Positions 7,925 through 16,546 of a stretch of 36,453 bases of DNA are shown here, one piece after another. Numbering within the stretch: position 1 is the stretch's first letter; every line of letters begins with the position of its first letter. The notes below the pieces were generated by a model that made no database searches, was not told where the DNA came from, and was given only the letters and a program-made list of their open reading frames with translations. Source of the DNA: Thiobacillus sp. 65-29 (GTDB lineage: Bacteria > Pseudomonadota > Gammaproteobacteria > Burkholderiales > Thiobacillaceae). The position numbers were made by a program, and so were the translations under genes. The DNA is taken from contig MKWN01000048.1 in NCBI GenBank assembly GCA_001899775.1, positions 1-36,453 on the forward strand, read 5' to 3'.

Positions 7925-8518
7925 ATGCCGCCGATCACATTCGCCCTCATTCTGCTCAACGTTCTGGTGTACGTGCTCGCGGGTTTCACCGGGCCGGACA
8001 TCGTGCGGACCTTCGCATTGTGGCCGCCCGGTTCGGGTGGCACGTTCCATGTATGGCAGCTTCTCACCTACAGCTTCCTGCACGGCTCGCTGCTGCACCT
8101 GGCGTTCAACATGATCGCGATCTGGATGTTTGGTGCGGCGCTGGAACTGCGCTGGAACGACCTGCGCTACCTGCTGACCTATCTGATAAGCGTGATCGTC
8201 GCGGGCATGACGCAGATCGCGGTGAGCGGCTATTTCCTGCATGCGTCGGGCCCGGTGATCGGTGCCTCGGGCGGGGTCTTCGGCCTGCTGCTCGCCTATG
8301 CGATGTATTTCCCCAACCGGATCATCGCCTTCATCTTCCTGCCCTTCGTGCGCATGCGCGCGCGCACCTTCGTGCTCGCCTACGGCGCGATCGAACTGTT
8401 GCTGGGCGTCACCAACACCGCGGCGGGCGTCGCGCATTTCGCGCACTTGGGCGGTCTGTTCGGCGGTTGGTTGAGCGTGCAGTATTTTCGCGGGCGAGGG
8501 GTGTTCGGGGGGAGGTAA
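7925..8518 (+). CDS. rhomboid family intramembrane serine protease
   Basis: The 197-aa protein is almost entirely membrane-embedded, with about six transmembrane helices. The rhomboid signatures are present: HxxxN in the second helix (H58...N62), catalytic serine S115 in GASGG (113-117), and the catalytic histidine H174 in AHLGG. It is short, with no cytoplasmic N-terminal domain, like many bacterial rhomboids. The start is ATG 7925; extending upstream would translate the heptamer repeat and add non-family residues. The substrate is unknown. It is convergent with galE. Confidence 0.92.
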   Translation: MPPITFALILLNVLVYVLAGFTGPDIVRTFALWPPGSGGTFHVWQLLTYSFLHGSLLHLAFNMIAIWMFGAALELRWNDLRYLLTYLISVIVAGMTQIAVSGYFLHASGPVIGASGGVFGLLLAYAMYFPNRIIAFIFLPFVRMRARTFVLAYGAIELLLGVTNTAAGVAHFAHLGGLFGGWLSVQYFRGRGVFGGR

Positions 8519-8546
8519 GCGGGGCGCTGCCGGTGGAGGAGGTTGA

Positions 8547-8583
8547 CCCTCTCCCCAGCCCCTCTTCCTTGGAGGGAGAGGGG
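8547..8583. repeat. C-rich CCCTCTCCCC...GGGAGAGGGG palindrome
   Basis: This inverted repeat has CCCTCTCCCC at the left and GGGAGAGGGG at the right, with an imperfect middle. It is one of at least five members of a family in this window (also 10738-10776, 27660-27676, 28769-28804 and 33085-33123). It occupies the gap between the convergent rhomboid gene and galE and could act as a transcriptional block, but it has no T-tract typical of an intrinsic terminator. Confidence 0.75.
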
Positions 8584-8612
8584 TTCGAGCGCTCGCCTCT
8601 GGCCTCACTCAT

Positions 8613-9623
8613 TCATCCATACCCCTCCGGATTCTCCGACTGCCAGCGCCAGGTGTCCTCGCACATGCGTGCCAGGTCGTGCAGCGCGCGCCAGCCGAGG
8701 TCGTGTGCGGCGCGCGAGGGGTCGGCCCAGCACTGGGCGACGTCGCCGGGGCGGCGGCCGACGATGCGGTAAGACACGGGTCGGCCGCTGGCGGCCTCGA
8801 ACGCACGCACCATCTCCAGCACGGTGACGCCGCGGCCGGTGCCGAGGTTCCAGGTGTGCACACCCCTCAAGGCCTGCATCCTGTTCAGCGCGGCGAGGTG
8901 CCCGCGCGCAAGGTCGACGACGTGGATGTAGTCACGCACGCCGGTACCGTCGGGGGTCGGGTAGTCGCCGCCGAAGACGTTCAGATGCGGCCGGCGTCCC
9001 ACCGCGACCTGCGCGATGTAGGGCATGAGATTGTTGGGAATACCGCGCGGATCCTCGCCGATGAGGCCGGAGACGTGCGCGCCGACGGGATTGAAATAAC
9101 GCAGGAGCGCCACGGTCCAGCCTTCGTCCGCATGCGCGACGTCACGCAGGATCTCTTCGATGACGAGCTTGGAGCGGCCGTAGGGGTTGGTCGCCGACAG
9201 CGAAAACTCTTCGGTGATGGGCACGCTCACGGGATCGCCGTAGACCGTCGCGGAGGAGGAGAACACCACCGTCTTCACGCCGGCCTCGGCCATCACCTCG
9301 AACAGGGCGACGCTGCCGCCGATGTTGTTGTCGTAGTAGAGCAAGGGTTTTTCCACCGACTCGCCGACCGCCTTCAAGCCGGCGAAATGCACCACGGCAT
9401 CGATCGCGTAGTGCTCGAACAGGCGGCGCAGCGCCGCACGGTCACGAATGTCGCCTTCGACGAACTCTGCCTGACGCCCCGTGATCTTCGCCACACGGTC
9501 AAGCGATTTCACGCTGCTGTTCGAGAGGTTGTCGAACACCACGACTTCGTGCCCGGCCTCCAGGCACTCCACCGCAGTATGCGATCCGATATAGCCGGCA
9601 CCGCCGGTCAGTAGCACTTTCAA
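8613..9623 (-). CDS. galE: UDP-glucose 4-epimerase
   Basis: The 336-aa extended short-chain dehydrogenase/reductase interconverts UDP-glucose and UDP-galactose using tightly bound NAD. The Rossmann motif TGGAGYIGS is at 6-14, the SSSATVYG strand near 122-129 supplies the active-site Ser/Thr, and the catalytic pair is Y148-x3-K152 (YGRSK). The start is TTG at 9623 with GAGGAGG about 8 nt upstream; no nearer ATG fits the family N-terminus. As the last gene of the minus-strand sugar-nucleotide block it probably provides UDP-galactose for the EPS. Confidence 0.95.
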   Translation of the reverse strand: MKVLLTGGAGYIGSHTAVECLEAGHEVVVFDNLSNSSVKSLDRVAKITGRQAEFVEGDIRDRAALRRLFEHYAIDAVVHFAGLKAVGESVEKPLLYYDNNIGGSVALFEVMAEAGVKTVVFSSSATVYGDPVSVPITEEFSLSATNPYGRSKLVIEEILRDVAHADEGWTVALLRYFNPVGAHVSGLIGEDPRGIPNNLMPYIAQVAVGRRPHLNVFGGDYPTPDGTGVRDYIHVVDLARGHLAALNRMQALRGVHTWNLGTGRGVTVLEMVRAFEAASGRPVSYRIVGRRPGDVAQCWADPSRAAHDLGWRALHDLARMCEDTWRWQSENPEGYG

Positions 9624-9690
9624 TCTTGTCTCCTCCTCATTGCTGCCTGTTGTGCGGCAGCGTCATTGTCCGATTTCGTTGATGATATGA

Positions 9691-9778
9691 ACCCGGATTA
9701 TCCAATAGGACCGTCGGGTTTCAGCCCGACCCGGCTGTCCACGCGGTCCCGTAGGTCGGGCTATTGGATAATCCGGGG
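9691..9778. repeat. large palindromic repeat with 17-bp arms (CCCGGATTATCCAATAG)
   Basis: Arms CCCGGATTATCCAATAG (9692-9708) and its exact reverse complement (9761-9777) flank about 52 bp. That interior contains a further inverted repeat, GTCGGG...CCCGAC. The element lies between the fcl stop and the galE start, so in the mRNA it can fold into a long hairpin. A single diverged arm occurs at 3722-3745. The rest of 9624-9829 holds no gene that I can see. Confidence 0.9.
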
Positions 9779-9829
9779 TAAGACCGAAGCTCCGGAAACC
9801 ATCAGGATTGGCGCAGTAGCGGAGTCCAC

Positions 9830-10879
9830 TCAGCCACGCGACAGAAAATCGCGATATGCCGCCGCCAGCCCCTCGCGCATGCCGGTCTTCGCCTGCCACC
9901 CCATCGCATTCAGCCGCGTGACGTCCATCAGCTTCCTCGGCGTGCCGTCGGGCTTGCTGGCATCGAATTCGAGCTTGCCCTGGTACCCGACTGCGCTCGC
10001 CACAGTCTCGGCCAGCTCGCGGATACTGAGGTCATGCCCCACGCCGATGTTGACCAGCGGCGCGAGGCCGTCGTTGCGGTCCTGTCCAAGGAGTGGAACG
10101 AACGCTTCGGCGGGCAGGTTCATGAGATACACGCAGGCGTCGGCCATGTCGTCGCTGTAGAGGAATTCGCGCTTCGGCGTGCCGGTGCCCCAGACGATGA
10201 CGCTCGGCGTATTCGCCAGCTTGGCTTCGTGGAAGCGACGGATCAGCGCAGGGATGACGTGGGAATTCTCGGGATGGTAGTTGTCGCCGGGACCGTAGAG
10301 ATTGGTGGGCATGACGGCGAGGAACTGGGTCTTGTACTGCCGGTTGTAGGCCCAGCACATTTCGATGCCGGCGATCTTGGCCAGCGCATAGGGGCGGTTG
10401 GTCGGTTCCAGCTCGCTGGTGAGCAGGTGTTCTTCCTTCATCGGCTGCGGGGCGAGCCGGGGGTAGATGCAGCTCGAGCCCAGGAAGAGCAGGCGCTTGA
10501 CCTTGTTCCTGTATGCCGCATGGATGACATTGGTCTGGATAGCGAGGTTGTCGCGGATGAATTCGGCAGGATAAGTGTCGTTGGCGTGGATGCCGCCGAC
10601 TTTGGCGGCGGCGAGGAAGACGTAGTCGGGCCGGTGGGTTTCGAAGAAGGCGTCGACGGCGGCCTGATTGGTGAGGTCGAGTTCGCCGTGGGTGCGGGTG
10701 AGGAGGCGGGTGTAGGGACCGCCCTCTGTGCCGTTTGCCCTCTCTCCCGGCCCCTCACCCGCGAGCGGGCGAGGGGAAGCAGGCAACGCGCTCCCGGTCG
10801 CTTGCGACAGGCGGCGCATGAGGGCGGAACCGACGAGGCCGCGGTGGCCGGCGATGTAAATCTTGGCGTGCTCGTCCAT
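9830..10879 (-). CDS. fcl: GDP-L-fucose synthase with a repeat-derived internal insert
   Basis: The protein (349 aa from ATG 10879) is the epimerase-reductase converting GDP-4-keto-6-deoxymannose to GDP-L-fucose. The family motifs are GHRGLVG (11-17), AAAKVGG (90-96), the SSC serine region (135-137) and Y164-x3-K168. Residues about 27-56 are extra compared with the usual short linker between the first Rossmann loop and the next strand. Part of this insert ([13 protein letters not shown]) is a translation of the C-rich palindrome at 10738-10776. Catalytic residues are intact and the frame is open, so it is likely functional. A GTG at 10882 is an alternative start. It begins a few bases after the gmd stop, in one operon. 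Confidence 0.93.
   Translation of the reverse strand: MDEHAKIYIAGHRGLVGSALMRRLSQATGSALPASPRPLAGEGPGERANGTEGGPYTRLLTRTHGELDLTNQAAVDAFFETHRPDYVFLAAAKVGGIHANDTYPAEFIRDNLAIQTNVIHAAYRNKVKRLLFLGSSCIYPRLAPQPMKEEHLLTSELEPTNRPYALAKIAGIEMCWAYNRQYKTQFLAVMPTNLYGPGDNYHPENSHVIPALIRRFHEAKLANTPSVIVWGTGTPKREFLYSDDMADACVYLMNLPAEAFVPLLGQDRNDGLAPLVNIGVGHDLSIRELAETVASAVGYQGKLEFDASKPDGTPRKLMDVTRLNAMGWQAKTGMREGLAAAYRDFLSRG
10738..10776. repeat. C-rich palindrome inserted in frame within fcl
   Basis: The plus strand reads CCCTCTCTCCCGGCCCCTCA and then CCCGCGAGCGGGCGAGGGG. This is the same family as the intergenic elements at 8547-8583 and 28769-28804. Translated in the fcl frame it gives the low-complexity residues about 35-48. 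It is a repeat inside a coding sequence without frame loss. Confidence 0.8.
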
Positions 10880-10883
10880 CACC

Positions 10884-12035
10884 TTACTCGTGGTAATCCA
10901 TGGCCTTGTAGCCGTGCTTCTTGATCAGTTCGTCGCGCTCGGCGGCCTTGAGATCCTCGCGCACCATTTCGGCGACGAGTTCATCGAAGCTGATCTTCGG
11001 CGTCCAGCCGAGCTTGGTCTTGGCCTTGCTGGGGTCGCCGAGCAGGGTTTCGACTTCGGTGGGGCGGAAGTAGCGCGGGTCGACGGCGACCACCACCCGT
11101 CCTGTAGGAGCGGCGCCCTCGCCGCGATTTTCGGATGACGGCGATCGCGGCGAGGGCGCCGCTCCTACAGATTCAAGGTAGCCTCGCTCTTCGACGCCCT
11201 GACCTTCCCAGCGAATCTGCATGCCAAGTTCCCTGGCGGCGGCGTTGACGAAGTCCCTGACCGAGTACTGCACGCCGGTGGCGATGACGAAGTCTTCGGG
11301 CTGGTCCTGCTGCAGCATGAGCCACTGCATTTCGACGTAGTCTTTGGCATGACCCCAGTCGCGCTTGGCGTCGAGGTTGCCGAGGAAGAGACAATCCTGC
11401 AGGCCAAGTTTGATGCGGGCGAGGGCGCGGGTGATCTTGCGGGTGACGAAGGTTTCGCCGCGCAGGGGGCTTTCGTGGTTGAAGAGGATGCCGTTGCAGG
11501 CGTACATGCCGTAGGCTTCGCGGTAGTTGACGGTGATCCAGTAGGCGTAGAGCTTGGCGACGGCATACGGGCTTCGGGGATAGAAGGGGGTGGTTTCCTT
11601 CTGCGGGATTTCCTGGACGAGGCCGTAGAGTTCGCTGGTGCTGGCCTGATAGAAGCGGGTCTGCTTTTCCAGACCGAGGATGCGGATGGCTTCGAGGATG
11701 CGCAGCGCGCCCAGGGCGTCGGAGTTGGCGGTGTATTCGGGTTCTTCGAAGCTGACGGCGACGTGGCTCTGGGCGGCGAGGTTGTAGATTTCGTCGGGCT
11801 TGACCTGCTGGATGATGCGGATGAGGCTGGAAGAGTCGGTGAGGTCGCCGTGGTGGAGGATGAAGCGACGGTTCTTCTCGTGCGGGTCCTGGTAGAGATG
11901 GTCGATGCGGTCGGTGTTGAACAGCGAGGTGCGGCGCTTGATGCCGTGGACTTCGTAGCCCTTGCCGAGAAGGAATTCGGCGAGGTAGGCGCCGTCCTGG
12001 CCGGTGACGCCGGTGATGAGGGCTCGCTTGGTCAT
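10884..12035 (-). CDS. gmd: GDP-mannose 4,6-dehydratase with a REP-derived internal insert
   Basis: The 383-aa protein is the first enzyme of GDP-L-fucose synthesis, making GDP-4-keto-6-deoxymannose with NADP. The motifs are TGVTGQDG (8-15), ASTSELYG with catalytic T133/E135 (131-138), and Y157-x3-K161. Residues about 289-311 ([21 protein letters not shown] region) are translated from the REP-like palindrome at 11103-11169. They fall in the variable loop just before the conserved [10 protein letters not shown] segment, where other Gmd proteins also vary in length. Tolerance is therefore plausible. The start is ATG 12035. It is followed directly by fcl. Confidence 0.95.
   Translation of the reverse strand: MTKRALITGVTGQDGAYLAEFLLGKGYEVHGIKRRTSLFNTDRIDHLYQDPHEKNRRFILHHGDLTDSSSLIRIIQQVKPDEIYNLAAQSHVAVSFEEPEYTANSDALGALRILEAIRILGLEKQTRFYQASTSELYGLVQEIPQKETTPFYPRSPYAVAKLYAYWITVNYREAYGMYACNGILFNHESPLRGETFVTRKITRALARIKLGLQDCLFLGNLDAKRDWGHAKDYVEMQWLMLQQDQPEDFVIATGVQYSVRDFVNAAARELGMQIRWEGQGVEERGYLESVGAAPSPRSPSSENRGEGAAPTGRVVVAVDPRYFRPTEVETLLGDPSKAKTKLGWTPKISFDELVAEMVREDLKAAERDELIKKHGYKAMDYHE
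11103..11169. repeat. REP-like palindrome with 26-bp perfect arms, in frame within gmd
   Basis: The left arm 11103-11128 (TGTAGGAGCGGCGCCCTCGC then CGCGAT) and the right arm 11144-11169 are exact reverse complements of 26 bp around a 15-bp centre. The arm sequence is identical to the left half of the rml-region REP units. Here two left halves face each other, unlike the mosaic left-plus-right structure elsewhere. It is entirely within the gmd coding sequence. Confidence 0.95.
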
Positions 12036-12140
12036 GTCGTGTGGTATGGATGATCGGAAAGGGGGGATTGTCCTATTTTTCGGGCCGGGATGCAGCCTGG
12101 GGGGCAGTGACTCGACGCGGCTGCCCTCCCCTCTCGCCCA

Positions 12141-12166
12141 CCCCGCTCCCGCGCGCGGGAGCGGGG
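12141..12166. repeat. 26-bp perfect palindrome between rmlD and gmd
   Basis: CCCCGCTCCCGCG is directly followed by its reverse complement, in the 143-bp gap after the rmlD stop. It can form a very stable hairpin in the operon mRNA. No T-run follows in the direction of transcription, so an intrinsic terminator is not well supported. It may attenuate, or protect the rmlD message end. A C-rich stretch beside it (12124-12140) resembles the CCCTCTCCC repeat family. Confidence 0.7.
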
Positions 12167-12178
12167 CAACAATCCTTG

Positions 12179-13057
12179 TTATGCGAGCTGGACGCAGAGT
12201 TCCAGCGCTTCGCGCCAGGGGCGCAGGCGCAGGCCGAAGGCGCGTTCCAGCTTATCGCAGTCGAGGCGCGAATTCAGTGGTCGCCGGGCGGGGGTGGAGT
12301 AGTCGCGGGTCGCAATGGGCAGCAGCTCGACGGCGGCATTGTCCAGCGCGCGGATCGCTTCGGCGAAGCCGTGCCACGTGGTTTCCCCGGCGTTGCACAG
12401 GTGATAGACACCCCACGGCGCCGCGGCACCGAAGCCGCCACCGGGCACGGCAATGCGCGCGAGCACCTGCGCGGTCGCCTCGGCGAGGTCGCGACACCAG
12501 GTCGGCGCACCGGTCTGGTCAGCGACGATTTTCAGTTCGTCGCGCTCGCGCATCAGGCGCCGCATGGTCAGCAGGAAATTGCTGCCGCGCGCGCCGTACA
12601 CCCACGACGTGCGGAAGATCAGGTGCGCGCAGCCGCTCGCCTGGATCGCGCGTTCGCCTTCGAGCTTGGTCGCGCCATAGACGTTGAGCGGAGCGCAGGC
12701 ATCGTCCTCGCGCCACGGCGTCGTGCCGCTGCCATCGAACACATAGTCGGTCGAATAATGCACCAGCAGCGCGCCCAGCCGCGCCGCTTCTTCCGCCAGC
12801 ACGCCGGGCGCGACGGCGTTGACTGCGCGCGCGCGCTCGGCGTCGCTCTCGGCCTTGTCGACCGCGGTGTAGGCGGCAGGATTGACGATGAGCGTCGGCG
12901 CCAGATTCCGCACGTAGCGGCGCACCGCATCGGCATCGCACAGGTCCAGCGTGTCCGCGTCGACGGCGACGACCTCCCCCAGGGCACCCAGCGTGCGGCG
13001 CAGTTCCCAGCCAGCCTGGCCGCCCGCACCGCTAAGGAGGATGCGCGCGCGGCTCAT
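12179..13057 (-). CDS. rmlD: dTDP-4-dehydrorhamnose reductase
   Basis: The 292-aa protein catalyses the last step of dTDP-L-rhamnose synthesis. The Rossmann motif GAGGQAGW is at 10-17, STDYVFDG at 102-109, and the catalytic pair Y127-x3-K131 (YGATK). The start is ATG 13057, whose ATGA overlaps the rmlC stop, so translation is coupled. A longer open frame upstream is only a shadow across rmlC. The length is normal and no defect is seen. Confidence 0.96.
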   Translation of the reverse strand: MSRARILLSGAGGQAGWELRRTLGALGEVVAVDADTLDLCDADAVRRYVRNLAPTLIVNPAAYTAVDKAESDAERARAVNAVAPGVLAEEAARLGALLVHYSTDYVFDGSGTTPWREDDACAPLNVYGATKLEGERAIQASGCAHLIFRTSWVYGARGSNFLLTMRRLMRERDELKIVADQTGAPTWCRDLAEATAQVLARIAVPGGGFGAAAPWGVYHLCNAGETTWHGFAEAIRALDNAAVELLPIATRDYSTPARRPLNSRLDCDKLERAFGLRLRPWREALELCVQLA

Positions 13058-13596
13058 GCGTAAACCTCGGCGTCCCGCAGCGCGGCTTGCGCGGCATCCT
13101 TGGCTGACAGTTGCGGCGCGCCGTCCAGCGGCCATACCACACCGATCTCCGGATCGTCCCAGCGAATGCCGCGGTCCCATTCCGGCGCGTAGTACGCCGT
13201 CGTCTTGTACATGAAATCCGCGCTTTCCGACAGCACCAGAAAACCGTGACCGAAACCGGGCGGAATCCACAGCATCTGATGGTTGTCCGCCGACAGTTCG
13301 TGGCCGGTCCACTTGCCGAAGTGCGGCGACGACCGGCGCAGGTCCACCGCCACGTCGAACACCGCCCCGCTCGTTACCCGCACCAGCTTGCCCTGCGGCT
13401 GGTGGAGCTGATAGTGCAGCCCGCGCAGCACCCCCTGCGCCGAGCGCGAATGGTTGTCCTGCACGAAGTCGATATCGAGACCGTGTTCCGCGAATGTGCG
13501 ACGGTTCCAGCTTTCCAGGAAAAAGCCACGGGCGTCGCCGAATACGCGCGGGGTGATCAGCAGAACTTCGGGAAGGGCCGTTTGCGTGATGTGCAT
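13054..13596 (-). CDS. rmlC: dTDP-4-dehydrorhamnose 3,5-epimerase
   Basis: The 180-aa cupin-fold enzyme is the third in dTDP-rhamnose synthesis. Typical motifs are FxQDNHSRS (44-52), RGLHYQ with the catalytic histidine H61, and YYAPEWDRGIRWDDP (135-149) with the active-site tyrosine. The length matches the family. A REP-like array lies between it and the upstream rmlA gene, so the ribosome-binding site of rmlC is close to that array. Confidence 0.96.
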   Translation of the reverse strand: MHITQTALPEVLLITPRVFGDARGFFLESWNRRTFAEHGLDIDFVQDNHSRSAQGVLRGLHYQLHQPQGKLVRVTSGAVFDVAVDLRRSSPHFGKWTGHELSADNHQMLWIPPGFGHGFLVLSESADFMYKTTAYYAPEWDRGIRWDDPEIGVVWPLDGAPQLSAKDAAQAALRDAEVYA

Positions 13597-13625
13597 TGTT
13601 CAAAAAATAATCCGTGAATCGATAG

Positions 13626-13931
13626 ACCCCAATCGGGCCGGGAGCGGCCCTCCTACAATACCGCGCACCCGTGTAGGAGCGGCGCCCTCGCCGCGATTTT
13701 CGGGCGGTGGAAACACCACCCCAATCGGGCCGGGGGCGGCCCTCCTACAATACCGTGCACCCGTGTAGGAGCGGCGCCCTCGCCGCGATTTTCGGGCGGT
13801 GGAAACATCACCCCATCGGGCCGGGGGCGGCCCTCCTACAATACCGCGCACCCATGTAGGAGCGGCGCCCTCGCCGCGATTTTCGGGCGATGGAACATCA
13901 CCCCAATCGGGCCGGAGGCGGCCCTCCTACA
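13626..13931 (+). repeat. REP-like array between rmlA and rmlC (three full units plus a half)
   Basis: Full units span 13672-13749, 13764-13840 and 13855-13931 (77-78 bp each), with a right-half unit at about 13627-13657. The tandem period is 91-92 bp. Each unit begins TGTAGGAGCGGCGCCCTCGC and ends GGCGGCCCTCCTACA; the centre holds GGGCGGTGGAA or GGGCGATGGAA. The linker contains ACCG[C/T]GCACCC. Units are nearly identical, suggesting recent amplification. The array begins about 30 bp upstream of the rmlC start and ends 12 bp after the rmlA stop, so it fills the intergenic gap. Confidence 0.95.
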
Positions 13932-13943
13932 CCAGCGCGCCCC

Positions 13944-14879
13944 TTAAAACAATTTCTCGCTCAACATGTTCAACAGATATTGCCCATATGCATTCTTCTT
14001 CAGCGGCTCGGCGAGCCTGGCGACCTGTTCGGCGCTGATGTAGCCCTGGCGGTAGGCGATTTCTTCCGGACAGGCGATCTTCAGACCCTGGCGTTTTTCG
14101 ATGGTCTCGATGAAGAGCGAGGCTTCGAGCATGGATTCGTGGGTGCCGGTGTCGAGCCAGGCATGGCCGCGGCCCATGATGGATACGTTGAGCGTGCTCG
14201 CTTCGAGATAATGCCGGTTGATGTCGGTTATTTCGAGCTCGCCGCGCGGCGAGGGTTTCAGCGCGCGGGCGATATCGACCACCTGCTCGTCATAGAAATA
14301 CAACCCGGTCACCGCGTAGTGCGACTTCGGTTGCGCCGGCTTTTCCTCCAGACTGATCGCCCTGCCGCTGGCGTCGAATTCGACGACGCCGTAGCGCTCG
14401 GGATCCTGCACGCGGTAGGCGAACACCGTCGCGCCCTGCTCGCGCGTGCTCGCCGCGTGGAGGTCCGCGGCCATGTCGTGACCATAGAAGATGTTGTCGC
14501 CGAGCACCAGCGCGCTCGGACCCTTGCCGACGAAATCCGCGCCGATGATGAAGGCCTGTGCCAGCCCTTCCGGATTGGGCTGCACGGCGTAGCTCAGACT
14601 GATCCCCCACTGGCTGCCGTCGCCGAGCAGCTGCTCGAAGCGCGGCGTGTCCTGCGGCGTGGAAATGATCAGAATGTCGCGGATCTCCGCCAGCATCAGC
14701 GTGCTCAACGGATAGTAGATCATCGGCTTGTCGTAGATCGGCAGCAATTGCTTGGACACCGCGAGCGTCGCGGGATAGAGGCGCGTGCCGGAGCCACCGG
14801 CGAGGAGGATGCCTTTTCGGCAAGCGGCATCGGGTGCCTTCGGAGAGGTGATCGGCAAGTGGTCGCCCTGCATACTCAT
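13944..14879 (-). CDS. rmlA: glucose-1-phosphate thymidylyltransferase
   Basis: The 311-aa protein makes dTDP-glucose, the first step of dTDP-rhamnose synthesis. The nucleotidyltransferase signature GGSGTRLYP is at 28-36 and YDKPMIYYP at about 49-57. It is roughly 20 residues longer than typical RmlA at the N-terminus ([20 protein letters not shown] precedes RKGILLAGG). ATG codons at 14879 and 14873 are both possible, and the extension is present either way unless a non-ATG start is used. REP-like arrays lie on both sides of the gene. Confidence 0.95.
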   Translation of the reverse strand: MSMQGDHLPITSPKAPDAACRKGILLAGGSGTRLYPATLAVSKQLLPIYDKPMIYYPLSTLMLAEIRDILIISTPQDTPRFEQLLGDGSQWGISLSYAVQPNPEGLAQAFIIGADFVGKGPSALVLGDNIFYGHDMAADLHAASTREQGATVFAYRVQDPERYGVVEFDASGRAISLEEKPAQPKSHYAVTGLYFYDEQVVDIARALKPSPRGELEITDINRHYLEASTLNVSIMGRGHAWLDTGTHESMLEASLFIETIEKRQGLKIACPEEIAYRQGYISAEQVARLAEPLKKNAYGQYLLNMLSEKLF

Positions 14880-14979
14880 TCAGTGTTTTCGGTCTGTTCA
14901 GTCAATCGGGACAGTGATTTTCCTATAGGTTCGAGCGGTTGCGGTAGATCCCTGCAGGAGAGCCCGCAAGGGGCAAGCC

Positions 14980-15014
14980 GTGGTTGCAAATGCCAATGAA
15001 TTGGCAACAACCAC
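14980..15014. repeat. inverted repeat upstream of rmlA
   Basis: GTGGTTG (14980-14986) pairs with CAACCAC (15008-15014), and TGCCAA pairs with TTGGCA around a TGAA loop. A second small GCCC-GCAA-GGGC hairpin lies just before it (about 14962-14973). Both fall in the leader between rmlB and rmlA, about 100 bp before the rmlA start. The role is unknown; no T-tract is present. Confidence 0.6.
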
Positions 15015-15039
15015 GCACCGGCGTTCTCACCATGACGGT

Positions 15040-15268
15040 CGGGCGATGGAACCATCACCCCATCGGGCCGGGGGCGGCCCTCCTACAATACCGTGCACCC
15101 GTGTAGGAGCGGCGCCCTCGCCGCGATTTTCGGGCGATGGAACACCACCCCCATCGGGCCGGGGGCGGCCCTCCTACAATACCGCGCACCCGTGTAGGAG
15201 CGGCGCCCTCGCCGCGATTTTCGGGCGATGGAACACCACCCCATCGGGCCGGGGGCGGCCCTCCTGCA
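15040..15268 (+). repeat. REP-like array between rmlB and rmlA
   Basis: Full units lie at 15102-15178 and 15193-15268, with a partial right portion at about 15040-15087. Sequence and orientation are the same as the 13626-13931 array. The period is 91 bp. The last unit ends CTCCTGCA rather than CTCCTACA, 4 bp from the rmlB stop codon. With the neighbouring array it places rmlA between long direct repeats. Confidence 0.94.
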
Positions 15269-15272
15269 GCGC

Positions 15273-16331
15273 TCACCGCTCACCATACTGCACGTCCACC
15301 CACCGGCGATACTCCCCGCTCGCCACCCGTTCCACCCACGCCATGTTGTCGAGATACCAGCGCACGGTCTTGCTTATGCCGGTGTCGAAAGTTTCGGCGG
15401 GTTTCCAGCCAAGTTCGCGGTGGATCTTGCTGGCGTCGATGGCGTAGCGGCGGTCGTGGCCGGGGCGGTCCTTGACGTAGGTGACGAGGCGCGCATAGGG
15501 GCCGGTGGGGTCGGGTCGCATTTCATCGAGCAGCGTGCATACCGTTTTCACGATCTCGATGTTGGGCATCTCGTTCCAGCCCCCGATATTGTAGATCTCG
15601 CCGGGGTGGCCTTTTTCCAGCACCGTGCGGATGGCGGCGCAGTGGTCGGTGACGTACAGCCAGTCGCGCACGTTCATGCCGTCGCCATAGATTGGCAGCG
15701 CGCGGCCCTGCGTGGCGTTGAGGATCATCAAGGGAATCAGCTTTTCCGGGAACTGGTACGGGCCGTAATTGTTCGAGCAGTTGGTCGTCAGCACCGGCAG
15801 GCCGTAGGTGTGGTGGTAGGCGCGCACCAGATGGTCGGACGCCGCCTTGCTCGCGGAATATGGGCTGTTCGGCGCGAACGGCGTGGTCTCGGTGAAGGGC
15901 GCATCGTCCGACCCCAGCGAACCGTACACCTCGTCGGTGGAGACGTGCAGGAAGCGGAACGCCGCCTTGTCCGCATCCGCCAGCGCCATCCAGTAGCCGC
16001 GCACCTCTTCCAGCAGGTGGAACGTGCCGACCACATTGGTCTGGATGAAATCCTCCGGGCCATAAATCGAGCGGTCCACATGCGACTCCGCGGCGAAGTT
16101 CACGATCGCGCGCGGCCGATGCTCCGCCAGCAGCCTCCCGACCAGCACCCGGTCACCGATGTCGCCGTGCACGAACACATGGCGCGGATCGTTCGCCACG
16201 CTCGCCAGGCTCTCCAGATTGCCCGCGTAAGTGAGCTTGTCCAGATTGATGACCGGCTCGTCGTTCAGCCGCAACCAGTCGAGAATGAAATTTGCGCCGA
16301 TGAAGCCGGCGCCGCCGGTGACCAGAATCAC
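15273..16331 (-). CDS. rmlB: dTDP-glucose 4,6-dehydratase
   Basis: The 352-aa extended SDR enzyme makes dTDP-4-keto-6-deoxyglucose. Motifs are TGGAGFIG (5-12), the catalytic T132-D133-E134 triad in HVSTDEVYG, and Y158-x3-K162 (YSASK). The start is GTG at 16331, giving the standard MILVTGGAG beginning. It is first in the rmlB-A-C-D order, with REP-like arrays before and after it in the transcript. Confidence 0.96.
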   Translation of the reverse strand: MILVTGGAGFIGANFILDWLRLNDEPVINLDKLTYAGNLESLASVANDPRHVFVHGDIGDRVLVGRLLAEHRPRAIVNFAAESHVDRSIYGPEDFIQTNVVGTFHLLEEVRGYWMALADADKAAFRFLHVSTDEVYGSLGSDDAPFTETTPFAPNSPYSASKAASDHLVRAYHHTYGLPVLTTNCSNNYGPYQFPEKLIPLMILNATQGRALPIYGDGMNVRDWLYVTDHCAAIRTVLEKGHPGEIYNIGGWNEMPNIEIVKTVCTLLDEMRPDPTGPYARLVTYVKDRPGHDRRYAIDASKIHRELGWKPAETFDTGISKTVRWYLDNMAWVERVASGEYRRWVDVQYGER

Positions 16332-16410
16332 GATCGCACGTCCTGTTCAGTCAGAGTCAAGGGATTCGCGATGATAACCGCGCGGTACACCGTAGTGGTG
16401 GGTTTGCAAC

Positions 16411-16546
16411 GCGGTGGAACCATCACGGCATCGGGCCGGGGGCGGCCCTCCTACAACACCGCGCGTCCCCTGTAGGAGCGGCGCCCTCGCCGCGATTTTC
16501 GGGCGGTGGAACACCACCCCATCGGGCCGGGGGCGGCCCTCCTACA
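16411..16546 (+). repeat. REP-like array between the GT4 gene and rmlB; overlaps a stop codon
   Basis: A partial right portion spans about 16411-16455 and a full 76-bp unit spans 16471-16546. Sequence and orientation match the two arrays around rmlA. The terminal CTACA of the full unit contains the stop codon (TAG at 16544-16542 on the minus strand) of the glycosyltransferase gene, so the element forms the true 3' end of that gene. Confidence 0.93.

Noticed and set aside
12141..12166. Perfect palindrome after rmlD as a rho-independent terminator
   Set aside because: No T-run follows on either strand; listed as a repeat or hairpin only.
13626..15268. Regular direct repeats that could suggest a CRISPR array
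   Set aside because: Units are 77 bp palindromic composites with conserved, not unique, linkers and no cas genes; they also occur in coding sequence.
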